From Kudoa neothunni (lineage: Eukaryota; Cnidaria), in NCBI GenBank assembly GCA_964304625.1, contig OZ199840.1:8184001-8248000 (forward strand): DNA of 64,000 nucleotides. Direction: 5' to 3'. Numbering within the stretch: the stretch's first letter is position 1; each line of letters begins with the position of its first letter. The notes beneath the pieces were generated by a model, which was given only the letters and a program-made list of their open reading frames with translations, was not told the DNA's origin and searched no databases. The translations under genes and the position numbers were made by a program. Positions 49,811 to 61,691 of this stretch are shown here, piece after piece.

Positions 49811-50538
49811 CTAACAAGTAGAATAATCTACTATTTCAGATGTTGCTTCATTCTGAGGGGTGGGTGGTGGAGTAGGTGGTGTAGTGGTCAAATCTTTATT
49901 TAGCAATTGCTCACATAGCTGCTCTCTCATGGTGCTACTCTGAATAGTGGTAATATTGATACGGGTTTTTGTAAGCGTTTTCTGTTTTGTGGAATTGTCA
50001 TTGGAACAAATGCAAGATTTTAAATCTTGCGATGGATTACAAACAAGGAGTTCGCAAGCACAATTATATGAGATTTGATGACTTTCACACTCTAACATGA
50101 CATGTTTAGTTATTGCAGGATTGAGTGAAGGTTGGCTGGGCTTTTGAACCACTTTGTAAGTGTTTTCCGGTGGCATAAATTTTGTAGGAATAGTGAGTTG
50201 TTTGGATTCATCGCTAGGCACACCAATTTCTCCACACAACGAAGTGAATGACGGTGCGCACCTGTTTATTTTGTTATTTATCAAGGAATCATTTTCAGTG
50301 AGAGCAATTTTATTTTTACAAATTTCTTTCCTTCAATAACCAGTATTTACCAACGATTGACAACACAGTTTATGACCAAATTTGAAGTACCTTGTCGTAC
50401 GGGGTAGTAGACGATCCCATTCTGAATCGCTTGAACTTGTGCTGCGATCACTACACAGTATAATCAGAATTTTCTACTATTCCACAGTTCAACAACAAAT
50501 TTATACCATCGGCAGCAGATTGTTTTCCAAGTTGGCAT
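49811..50538 (-). CDS. Unknown 180-aa Ser/Thr/Cys-rich protein
   Basis: Three exons join in frame: 50538-50507 (MPTWKTICCR), 50450-50391 (DRSTSSSDSEWDRLLPRTTR) and 50261-49811, with introns of 56 and 129 bp. The last exon is open for 150 codons; it has several cysteines in its middle (LECESHQISYNCACELLVC and SCICSNDN) and a threonine/proline-rich end (TTTPPTPPPTPQNEATSEIV), stopping with YSTC. No signal peptide or membrane span. The SSSDSEWD stretch is a plausible casein-kinase-type site. I do not recognise a family and the start codon is the first one that gives an in-phase join, so more 5' exons are possible. Codon pattern and length of the last exon argue for a real gene. Confidence 0.5.
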
Positions 50539-51475
50539 CAATCACTTGACCAGTGGTTTGATTATTTTGCACTCAAGTGTTACTATTGTTTGGTATGAGG
50601 TCGTTTGATTAACACCTAACTATTGTTGTGTGAAGTTCGACTTCGGCGAGAAATTTAAATTACCTGGGCATCAACAAATATTCAAAATCCGAATTCGATT
50701 CAAATACTAATTCTTTCGTGTTTTATGTTAACAAAACTCTTTGTGCATCTCGACGGAAATTACATACACATTGGAATAATAAGAGTTGGGAAGTTTATTA
50801 TGAGTACTCTATTTTCAACTGATTAAAATATTATAATTGATTAAGCGAAAATTATCAACCAAACTCGCTTAAATCACTGAGTTAATACGAAAATGACTCC
50901 CCAATTTATCCAAATAATGTCTCACATTAACAAATTCAATAATATAATTATTTGTGAATTAATTTAAAATAATTATAATATTGCAATAATTTTAACATTT
51001 AATTTAGAATTTTTATAAATACTTTGTTACATCAAAATATAATATTTCCTTTGAACTTAAAATATACTATAGCACAGTCATTTTATGAAAAACAACAGAT
51101 AATTAAAACATTATTCAAAAAATCTCGATAACATAAACCACTTATATTTTTTATATTATTAAAACACAAAAGTGTGACGAAATAATAATAAAAATGAAAT
51201 GGATATAGAATTGTCTTTGTGAAATATGGATCTCATTGTCTCAAGCTTTCATCATAACTAATTATTTAGACAACATTCAATGACTATTATATATATAAAT
51301 TTTCAAAATTAATTATATTCTGGATTTTAAAATTTATTAATCTTAATCCATAGGGACAACTGGGAAATTTTCAATAAGTAATAAACAACAAACAGCAATG
51401 TCTCATTACGTGTAAACATTCGTATGCAGTATATCTGATTATGATAATTGGACCTCCAAAAAATTAATTTGTGTA
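50539..51475. other. Intergenic spacer
   Basis: AT-rich; nothing recognised. Confidence 0.45.
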
Positions 51476-52843
51476 TATAAGGTTTCCCGATCTAACTCGG
51501 TATTTTTGCAACCAAACGCGACAATTTGCAATTAAGTCAAACACATTCTTTTAATAACACGCAAAAATGTAAGCTTAAACATTCAAAATCATAATTACTA
51601 TCATCATTGTTATTTATTCTAATATTACCTCTCTTCGAGAAGACCTCGTGATATAGCCAAGCATTTTTCGTTAGAACCCATCACAATGTGTGTGCTATTT
51701 CGTCGAAACACTTAGCAATACAATAGCTAATTTCAGCTCTTTCTTGTCTTTACACTGCTTCCTTATTACTAAGTTTTTTCCAGGCAGAAAAAACGATATC
51801 AATAGGGTTGAGAAAGGCTGAATATGGAGGCAAATATTTTATGACTAAATTTTCCGCATCAATTATGTCCTGAAGACCTCTGTAGTGATGGATTTTTGCG
51901 TTATCCATGATAAATATTGAATCCAGGATCCAATTATTAAGACAGCTAATTTTCAACTCCAGCATTAAAGCAAGCAAACTTTAAAGTCTTCGCCGGTTAC
52001 AATCTTATCATGTATTTTATTATAACTTACGTGATTTTTATTGACTGCAGCAACCACAGAAATATTCCTACTTCTAGCGGCCGGCACAAAACAATAAGCT
52101 GACTTGCCTCTTAATGAGCGTCCTCTTTTGGGTCGGGTAACCACAGAAAATCCCACTTCGTCCAAAAATATGAGGCTTCCATGCATTGAAATGACTTCTA
52201 GTTCCTAAACATTTCCTCATATCGGAACCGCTTTTCTATTGTTGTATAACAATTCCTCCTTTCAGGAACCCTTACCACAGACTTGAGAGTGTAATGGAAC
52301 TCTCCGATTACCCTATCGACTGTAGTAAGGATATGGTAACTCCAAATTCGTCCTGAAGCTTTTGTTTTAGTTCTTTTGAAGAGATTAATGAGTTTTTCTC
52401 AATCAAACTGATCATTTTTTCTTTCTGATCCATTGAAAGAAGTGATAGTCTGTCTCCCCTCTAGGTTTTGGAGCAAGAATGTCGGCGCTTCTAAATTTGG
52501 ACAATATCGGCAAAACCATGGATGTCGGTAACCTCATTTCCGAAGCAATATAACTATCAGTTTTTCCATCCAAGCTAAAATTGCACATTTTCTCTCTTAA
52601 ATTGACAGAGATGATTTTTCTTTGTTTATTTTGGGTTGCATATTTGATGCCGATCTAACCCAATCGAATTGCTCTGAAAACCGTACACTCTGAGTCTGAG
52701 TCACTTGAAACTTCGTACATATTTAAATTCAATTAGATTAACAAAAATTTATTTAAAATCAATGCGTAGCGTTAACTGAGAATGTGCGTGGAAACCTAGA
52801 TCTTGATTGCGTAAGTGCCGAGTTAGATCGGGGAACCTTATAA
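51476..52843 (-). mobile_element. Tc1/IS630-superfamily element, broken
   Basis: Inverted terminal repeats TATAAGGTTTCCCGATCTAA and, at the other end reverse-complemented, TATAAGGTTCCCCGATCTAA bound a 1.37-kb element with TA at its edges. On the minus strand the DDE domain is readable: SLIFLDEVGFSVVTRPKRGR (first acidic residue), SIFIMDNAKIHHYRGL (second) and YLPPYSAFLNPIDIVFSAWK (third). The third position is aspartate (NPID) where most relatives have NPIE. The N-terminal half (52,200-52,700) shows pieces of a helix-turn-helix region but is interrupted by stops, so the copy is dead. DNA transposon, cut-and-paste, TA target. Confidence 0.85.
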
Positions 52844-52985
52844 ACACAAATAAACTCATCGAAGAATATTCAGATTTATTCTCATTAACTAAAAAAGGAA
52901 TCTGTCACCATAGTAAATCGACAACGCTTTCAATTGATAGGCAACCTTCGGTTCAATAGTTAAATGAAGCGCTTTCCTACTAGGA

Positions 52986-54600
52986 CAATGTTTCTCAACG
53001 TGAGGCGTAGACTCTCCAGCAAGCAAGGTGGAGCGCAAAAATTTTTGGAGCAGAATGGACGCCACTAGTGAAATGCAAGTATCAATGAGGAATAAGTGTT
53101 TGTAGAATATTTATCATTTGTTGTTATACTATTTTTTTTTGGAAATTAACAAGATAGATATTTAAAGGATTATCAGCATTTTTAATTCATAATTCAAATA
53201 AAATATTAAGACTAAAAGTATCATCAAAAATTTAGTCCGAAATAATTTCATATTACAACTGCTTACAGCCCCTCTTTGATTAAAGATAAATCTAATTTTA
53301 AAATTTTAAACCTCAAAAATATAAAAATCGACTGAATTTGCACCACGTCGGTATTACTCAGATGTTCACCGACTACCGACTATCGCAGTCGTACATCATG
53401 GATCTGTGAATATTTGTCTTGTTTTCTTTTTATTCGCAAAGTCCAGATCTGTTTTTGTTACGATGAAAAACGACAGAAAGAGAAAAAAGGCCATTATTCT
53501 CCAGAATTGTTGAGTTTTCGCATTATAACGATAATCTTGACACAAAATTTGTTGTTTGATATGCCATCATGGCTTGAGTAATAGTTCCATGAAGTTTGAC
53601 ATAATGTTTGCTCAATAATGAAATATTTTGTTTCGCGTAAAGAGTAATTTTAAAATCGACAAAAAGTTTTATCCATGTTTGGTCCTTAATTTTCACTTAA
53701 TTATACTTTGGAGGCAAGGGGCGAAATTTCTCCGCTTATTGTAAAAAACGGAAAGAATCAAACAGTTAGAGAGAATTCGATAAAACCGGCCATCTCAATT
53801 TTCATAAAGACCGTTTAACAAACCACTGACACTGAAATTAAGGCCATGCCACTTAACAATAATACTGTCTTTGATCGAACCGATTAGACGTCTAATAATT
53901 TCAAAATTCAACTCATTGAAAAATTACAACAAGGAAGTTTTCATTGCGACTGACTGAATCCCAAATTCGAGACAGCGAAACTCTTCTTCGGTCTTATATA
54001 AGATACATTGACAAAGAACAATTTTATGCAGAGATGTTATTTTACGCATCTTTGGAAACAACGACAACAGAAAAAGATATCTACACTACAGTGAAGAATT
54101 GTTTTGTGTCAAATAAGATAATGATCGCCAAGTTGTTGTCATGTGCCGCTCCTGTTTATGATGATGCTATGATGCTATGACGTTATGATGGGAAAAAATT
54201 TATAAATGTTTTGAAAATCCAAAGTTCATAATAATCCTTAGTGTCATACATCGAGAAAATCTAATGACAACAAATTTATCTCCTTTTCTTAATGGAATAT
54301 TACAGAATGTGGTCAAGTGTTTTATAATGTATTTAAACAAATCCCAAGGCCGAAAAATTATTCAAGCAATTTTGCAAAGATCAAAATTCCGATCGTATTC
54401 ATTTGTTGTTCTATAATGAAGTTAGATGAATATCAAACAGAAATTGCCTAAGGAGGTTTATGGAGTTGTTTGATCAAGTGAGTGAATTCTTTGACGACAA
54501 ACCTGAGAGGGATTATATGACCATAAAAGACGGGAAGCCTTTGTGAGTTAACTAGCAGGCAACATTAAGAGACGTTTCACTTTAAAATCCAAACTTCAAG
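52986..54600 (+). mobile_element. hAT / ZBED-like transposon remnant
   Basis: Left edge ACAATGTTTCTCAACGTGAGGCG is hAT-like. Transposase pieces follow: KNDRKRKKGHYSPE near 53,465, MPLNNNTVFDR near 53,847, IQLIEKLQQGSF near 53,910, KEQFYAEMLFYASLETTTTE then DIYTTVKNCFV (53,944-54,180), KLFKQFCKDQNSDRIHLLFYNEVR near 54,355, and RFMELFDQVSEFFDDK near 54,455. This is the order of domesticated ZBED5-like and Charlie-type hAT transposases (IPLSNNTVxRRI, FYEELLF...TTTxEDI, LLYHTEVRWLSRGxxLxRFxEL). Many stops separate the pieces. The right end was not located. Confidence 0.7.
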
Positions 54601-55032
54601 GAACAAGTATAACTTTTGCTAATGCATAAATGCAGATTTTTGGATTCATTGCGTCGATCAAATTTTCCACGAAAATTCATCTTGATATCCTTCTGTTCAT
54701 TTTTATATGTGAAATATCTTGTTATGTTCTATAAATAATTACAAACCATTTAAACATGGTGCTAATAGACTTTAATAACAGATTGTTCGATTCAAAAGAG
54801 ATGATTATTCCTACGTGGCTAACTCAACCGCCACTAACCGATGTTTCCGAAACCGAATTTCAGTATCAACAAGAATTGATAGAAATATAACATGATGAAT
54901 GCACAAATGCGTGACATAACATCAAAGGAATAGATATGTGACACTCAGATGATGTTTGAAGAGAAATACTCAATTACCTCCACTACAACTAAAGAAATGT
55001 TAATCCCTTTTCCTTTATCATACTTTTGGTAG

Positions 55033-55091
55033 CAGGGGTGGTCAAAAATTAATTTTTATTCTATAAATCAATTAATCTTTGACCACCCCTG
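55033..55091. mobile_element. hAT-type palindromic MITE
   Basis: CAGGGGTGGTCAAAAATTAA at the left mirrors TTAATCTTTGACCACCCCTG at the right. The 15-bp CAGGGGTGGTCAAA is a typical hAT terminal repeat. With only about 20 bp between the arms it is an extreme MITE or a pair of fused ends. Confidence 0.65.
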
Positions 55092-58000
55092 CTTAATAGC
55101 ATATGGATTCAGCGCAATTGGAAATTTTCCAAATGCCGGGGGAAACCGCCCTAACATCAATAAATTACAATAAATTACAATAAGAAGAGATTTACGTCTT
55201 GCGCTAACAAAATCTTTCCCACCAATAATGATCTAATATCGTCAACGTCAAGGACAGATATCTCATCGCAAAAGTACATGTTAATTTTTGTTTGGATATT
55301 ATTCAATGAAATATTTTAGTTTCGCCAGACAGTTCGTGATAGCACAACTTATTGATTTTTTATGGTGATTGTGATACCTTTCATTTATGCGCATTTTGGA
55401 ATTTATGACGATAAATACACATTGTTTAAGTTTATTAAAAATCACGTTTAATATTTAGAAAAAAATCTATTTACATATTATAAAATGATCTAACAGTAAT
55501 ATAAAGAAATAAAGAAAACCTCATTAAATCTTGGATGAAAATAATTATTATACTGATGTTTGTCAAAAATAATATATTATTCAACTTTATTAGTTTTTTT
55601 AAGGAAATGGCTATATCTCTATATTTACTGCATATATTTTATTCATATTTTACATACTACTTGATGATTACTTAATTTTTTGTAAGTTTTGGAAAAATTT
55701 GAAGAAGAATAAATTTTCAGTAATGCAACCATCCCAAGTCCATCAATATTCAAGTTTAATTATCATATAATTTTAAATATTTCAATAAAAAATCAGTATT
55801 CCCCATTTTAAACTAGTCTTTATAACAAATTTTTTTCCTAGAAGTTATTTCATCTTCCATTGTATTCTTTCGGGTTTAAATAATAAAATATGAGTTTTAG
55901 CATGTTTATGTATAGAATGCAGTTTATGTCCTTTAAAGACCTTAATGTAGCCATAATAAAATATGAATAATTAAAATTTAGAATATCACAAAAGTTACTA
56001 TTCTTCCCTAAAAAATTGTGTATTCATCGGTGGAATAAGTCATCTTTTTAGGGAAATTTTTTAATGTAGATCCTACAATAGGAAACAATAAGTAAAGTGC
56101 TCCAATAATTAATAATTATAGGCAGGAAAAACAATTTTAAATAAAAACATTCGAACAGACGTTAAAATGACAAACAAATTTTCCGTCGATATTGGCTAAT
56201 AAAACTTCTGAATTCTTTGGGGAACTCTTTAATAAGTCTATAAGGTCTATTGGGAAAAATAACTCAGAATCATGATGACGTTTTTATTGTTCGTTTCCTC
56301 AATAAATTTGATTATTTGTTGGCGAATATAATATTTACAATTTAATATGGTTGAAGATATGTGTGGCAGTAAAGAAAAGGAAATATTGTACGATTTAATT
56401 TCTGATAGTGAGAATTGAGTGCCTTCAGGTGATTAAATAGGGATTTCACCTACCCAAAAGACAAAACTTGACGCGAAAAAATGAATTAAAACCCCATAAG
56501 GAACAATTAAATAATAACGACAAAGCTGAAAATAGCATAAAACAACCTTCATTAAAAGTTAACATTAAAATATTACTATTGTTGAATTTTTCAACCTCAA
56601 AATTCCATCGATAATAGAGTCAGTTGTAAGGCCAGGAGGAGTCATTTATCAACAGTTGTGGATATAAAGATGTATGCAAATAATTTATTACATCCATAAA
56701 CCGAAAAATTCAATATTTCATGTTAAATTTATTTCTACATGTGATAATTTATATTTTATGATTTCTAACCCACATGATCAAGTCATCATATATTCCATTT
56801 CTTGTAGAAATACAAAATAATGCAAACTTTTATATTACTTTATATCTATTAAATTATAAAATGTTTAAAGATATAAGATAATTACATTTGAATATTGATG
56901 AACTCGGGATGGTTGTACTACTGAAAATTTAACCTCCTTCAAATTTTTCTAAAACACGAAAAATTAAGTTAAGTAAATATTAGATAATACGAGCAAAATA
57001 TATGCAATAGTTTTAGAGATATTCATTCCCTGAGATATAGCCACTACCGTTTTTAATAGGAAGTGCCCAATGACACGGATCATAATATCTAGGTAAATAC
57101 AACAGATTCTAAAAAAATTAATTCTGTAGATAAACTATAAATAGGCGTTAACGGGATTAAAAAATAAACACGCGCACGCGTACTTACCACATCGGATTAA
57201 AAACTTCCGTGTCAATAGCCAGTGTCTTTTCAATATAGTTGAACCAAAACAATAACGCGCTCGCATATTTGAAATTTATACTCAAAATATTGTAGATTAT
57301 ATTTATAACAGATTCTTATTCTTTATTAAATAAAATATTTTAACTTCTATAATTTGAATTTAAAATGTTGACATATCTATTATCTGAGAATATTGAGACT
57401 TAAAAGGAAAAACAGTGATAATTAATAGAAAAAACACCTCTACAGAAGAGTAATCTACTTTTTTAAACGATCGATAATTAATGGTTATTTCAAATACATA
57501 CAGACATATATTCAGATATAGCACAAATTTATATAAGAACTTTAAAACTTAACTGAATTTTTAAAAGAAAAATGTATAAGTAATGAATCCAGAAATATTT
57601 TTGTTTACCATATTGCATTGGTATATATGCTACATTGCCAATGTCGTATATAATCTGGAATTATGATTAGATAGTTGTTACGGATAAACGAACATATATC
57701 TATATCGACACGTAATTTCAATAAAACACGAATAAAATCTAAAATATCTCACGGATGATAATCGAGGCTCGACTGTATTTTAAGTGTACTCGCCAAAAAT
57801 AACTAATTTGAATTATATTTCAAAAAACGTTAAAAATACATACTCCCATTATTATTGTTTTATTATTGATTATTACTATTAGTATTTTAATGTGGTAGAG
57901 CACCCCGATTTTTCTTATCAAAAAGTGGGTGAGACAAAAAAAGCTTGGAAAACACTGCCTCAAGCAGCTAAGAGATTAGAGATGATGCAAGTACTACCAG

Positions 58001-58248
58001 ACAGACACCCATTGTAAAACATGTTTTTATATGCTGAGACGAATTAATGTATCTGAGAGAGCAAGAACATATAATCTCATTGAAAAGAGTTAAATTAATA
58101 GATTTCTCAGTGGAAACAAACGATAAAAACGCCAGCTATAAAACTCACATCAATCGCAAAAATATCAATGCAGACATAAAGCTCTGTAGAAATGGTTATA
58201 CACGTGTTTGTGTGGGGTGTTTACAATATTCAATCGGAGAGCGATAGA
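55092..58248. other. Intergenic region with transposon edges
   Basis: No gene recognised. At 57,747-57,775 the sequence GATGATAATCGAGGCTCGACTGTA reverse-complements to TACAGTCGAGCCTCGATTAT, a pogo/Tigger-type end with TA target. At 57,938-57,955 AGCTTGGAAAACACTG looks like an hAT end. Neither has a partner nearby. Confidence 0.4.
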
Positions 58249-59152
58249 TCACTCATTGAAGTCAAGCTTCATATTACGAACCGTCAGCAAATACTGTACG
58301 AATGTGCCGACAATAGTCAACACGACCCAGATTGAAGCCAATGCCCAATGTTGCCAGCATGGAACTACGGTAATAGGTTCCAGCGAAGTCAAGGTGATCA
58401 ACACAATACGTGTTATAGCGCGTTGGCCAAAAATATAATCCAGCATAACAACAAACAATGTGGAAGCCATCCCAGCCATTGGTAATCCAAACATACACTC
58501 TTGCACCATTGAAAGAGGTATGGTAATAATTAGTGCACATGTTTCGATAATAATAGGTGCTATGAACAACTAAAAAGCGAGTTATTACTTATTACATGTG
58601 GAGAACAGAAGCGACAAATTTACTCGTGAGAATATAACAAAATATCTTATCAACACCACAACCATTATTCCAATTATTGATCCAAAATAGAACGATATAA
58701 AAATTCGGGACACAATCCTCGCCAGAGAAACCAATGTGATAATTACCAGGGTGCATGCCACCACAATCAATATTTGATAGATCCATTTTAACGAATTCAA
58801 ATGATAATACACACATGTCGAAATCACTATCGATACTACCATTGCATGCAACAAACTTGAGCTGACCAAATAGAAACGAACTCCTACACAAATAAAGTGT
58901 GGTTACAAAAATCAACTGATTTATGTCATTTGTGCGCTTACCAATAAAAATAATAACTAGAGCCAACAATCCGTATATAATTTCTAGGGCGAAATACGGA
59001 TCTTTAATTTGAGACTGAATTACAAATGGCGAGGAACAATTGTAAGCAGCGGTAGTTAACAACCACCAATATTGGAAAGGTGCTGCTACGGGATATGCAG
59101 CAGTAGTAGTAGCAACAGCAACAGCAGCAGCAGTAGTAGTGACGTTCTCCAT
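58249..59152 (-). CDS. TMEM198-like multi-pass membrane protein
   Basis: Three exons, 59152-58942, 58883-58624 and 58569-58249, join in frame to 263 aa (introns 58 and 54 bp). After a low-complexity Thr/Ala/Val start (TTTAAAVAVATTTAAYPVAA, coded by CAG/CAA/GTA-type repeats) there are about seven hydrophobic spans. The layout follows TMEM198 (DUF4203): a first span ending in a short GVRFY turn (human FGYRCFK), paired short spans, VMLDYIFG (human VCVDYFVE), and the closing CWQHWALASIWVVLTIVGTF then VQYLLT (human CWYSWAILGTWPALALLGAA then LQWKLT). TMEM198 is reported to promote LRP6 phosphorylation in Wnt signalling at the membrane. The human protein has a further basic cytoplasmic tail of some 100 residues that is missing here. 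Overall similarity is weak, so the family call rests on topology and the last span. Confidence 0.6.
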
Positions 59153-60580
59153 TCTTAAAAATACACGACCAGCCGATTCTTTGTAGATATTTGTACCAGT
59201 AAATATACTGTAAAATTAAAATCCAATTTTCAGCGCAATTTAACAATATATGTATGACACCTACCGTCACCTGGTTATACTGCAAAAGATTATACTTTTT
59301 ATGTGACTCATTCTCAGTCTAATCCCTTCGATATGGGAATCATTATGTTAGGGAGTATTTTTCATTGCATAATTGACTATTAATTACAGCGAAAAATAGT
59401 TGATAAATTTGAAGTAACATTAATTGATTAAATGTCACTATTTCAGGATCAACATAGTTTACTCAATTAATCCGACCATTACACAAATATTATTAGGATC
59501 GAAAAATTAAACTTTAGTGACAGTTAATGAACTTTGAATACTGTCCAGAAGTCATATATTCACCGCTCAGTGTCAATTTGTTTAAATATTTGATATTTCA
59601 CCGTTTGTTTTTAAAGAAAAAAATTGCCGGCAAGTAGCGCACTTGTGCGACTATATTTTTCTATTGTTATAGCAAGCCTAGCCTGGACACATTTTCTCTG
59701 GTCTAATTCTAGATCTCCTTTGAGATTGACTATTTATTATGTGGAAAAGCTTCAACTAATGTGGTGTGAGTTTATTCGATGAAAGATTAGAATCCAACTC
59801 TATTATATAATGAGAGTCCTAGGCGTTATTTTTAAGTAGATTATTGTTGTTTTGGTTGAAAACCAATAGTAGAAGAACTCCTCTATTCATAATAGACAAA
59901 AATCTGTTGCAAATATTAATTCCCCGCGTAAATCGATAGCAAAATTATTCAGCAGTTCAAGTAAACGATTTTAATTTAATCCGCCACCAGCTTAGCACAG
60001 TTTTAATCCTATAGTAGGTTATTAACTTGTTATTGGACTTATTCTGGTGATATACACCGGTAAAGTTGATTTTAATAAAATTTCCGCAATGCCAAATGAC
60101 ATTTTATTAGTTTCATCGTGTGTGTATATTATATGATGACAGGCCTTTGGGGAATTTGTCTTAAAATTTCTCATGGGATAGGGAACAGTTCGGCTAGATT
60201 ATGGTAGAAAAAATGATTCCTGTAATCGCGTATTTGTTCGTTGAATGAATTTAAATTTATTATTTCCCAACTAAATATAGATTCGATTTATTCATTGAAA
60301 ACTTGTAAGCTCGAAAATTAATATAAAAATTTTCAGGACGCCTCACAATATTTAAGTTCACTTCCAAAATAGAGATTGTTTAAGGGTCAAAGTACAGTTC
60401 CACCACCCACTCAGCTTGACTCGTATCCAGTATTACACGATAAAATGTAATCTTTATTATGTAACAAAAACAGCGTTTGTAATATTAAAATTCTTAAATT
60501 TTTGAAATGCAATCGACTATTATATCCTAATACGTGGTTTTTCTATTTTGTTTCAAATATCCATTCAGATATATACAGTA
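59153..60580. other. Intergenic region upstream of the TMEM198-like gene
   Basis: No gene or complete element recognised. Confidence 0.45.
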
Positions 60581-61689
60581 GTGTATGGATACAACGCAGA
60601 AATTGGGAAGATAAAAACCACTGCGTTGCATCCATTTTCGCGCTAGACACATTCGAATAGCACATGCGATCGGGAAAAATAGCAGTTTTCAATCGGTAAT
60701 ATAATCAATAATAATTTAATGGGAAGAAAAAATTAACTTGTATACCTTTCATTAATAAAATACCGTTCTATATTTTTTGTTCTGCAAAAATTGTTCAAAT
60801 ATTGAGTCAGAGTCAGCCATTTTAAGTTGGGTTTATATTGTTAAGCATTGACAAAATTTTAGTTAGAAAGGGTTCTTTAACTTTTTCCCATTAATATAGT
60901 TACTCATGGTTTGATATAATAACTTTTTCAATATAATCAGAGTCGAAATCGGGAAAATCTGGTGTTATCCAAATTTCAGAGGTGTCGACTATGTTGTATT
61001 CAAGAGTTTCATCAATAATATTTGTTAAGTCTAATGGTTTCTCCTCTTCAATCAGCTCATTTAGATCATGTTTAAATTGATCATCATCATCATCATCATC
61101 AAGAACACCTTAGCAATCATAATTTAGTGGATTTTCAGGGAAGAAAATGATTTCCTAAAGCAGTTAACTATGGTTTCCGTTTGAATGTATTCCCATAATT
61201 TTATTATCGAATGAATAACGTCATTAGATTTCTTTTGTGCATCATTTTAAAACTTTAACAATTCCATGATCCAATGGCTGTAATTGTAACTGTAACTGTA
61301 GCTGTAGCTGTAGCTGTAGCTTTAGCACAGTGGTTGTGTTCGAAGAAAAGTAGCAGTCTTACATTAGACAAATATTTTTGTTGTGGGCTAAGCAATATCC
61401 GAGAAACAATAAAAAAAATTTTCCTCTTAAAAATAGTGAGTTGTTTATTCTATTTTTCAAGAAAAGACAAAAATGGAGCTGGTCATGTAGACCTTTTATT
61501 ATCGTGCTATTTTATTGAGAAATTTTCCATCGCTTGGAACTTAGCATCTTTATTATATGATATAAACTCATAAAACCTTATAATTTCGAGTTTTTAGGTA
61601 GTGTAAAGTGTTTTTGTTTCGCTAAAATTGACGCTCCATCCATTATTTTCTGCCAAGTTCAGATTAAGCGCTGCGTTCGATCCATACAG
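60581..61689 (-). mobile_element. pogo/Tigger-type element, decayed
   Basis: Left end GTGTATGGATACAACGCAG and right end (reverse-complemented) CTGTATGGATCGAACGCAG, each preceded by TA (60579-60580 and 61690-61691). Just inside the left end a second arm, CTGCGTTGCATCC at 60,620-60,632, makes a palindrome. On the minus strand, transposase pieces read PLDHGIVKVLK, IMGIHSNGN..., NCFRK-like sequence and then an acidic tail with seven aspartates, matching the end of Tigger/CENP-B-type transposases (QPLDQGIIKSFK, TIANCFRKAG). Many stops; the catalytic core is not recognisable. DNA transposon. Confidence 0.6.
61082..61105 (+). repeat. CAT/GAT trinucleotide repeat
   Basis: A run of ATC triplets on the plus strand, coding the polyaspartate of the pogo-like remnant on the minus strand. 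A second simple repeat, CTGTAG/CTGTAA hexamers, lies at about 61,277-61,320. Confidence 0.8.
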
Positions 61690-61691
61690 TA

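Noticed and set aside
58274-59285. Alternative frames across the TMEM198-like gene, including poly-Cys/Tyr runs
   Set aside because: They come from reading the CAG/CAA/GTA repeats and hydrophobic codons out of frame.
61274-61573. Plus-strand frame with a Val/Ala/Thr start
   Set aside because: Its start is the CTGTAG simple repeat, and it lies antisense to the pogo-like remnant.
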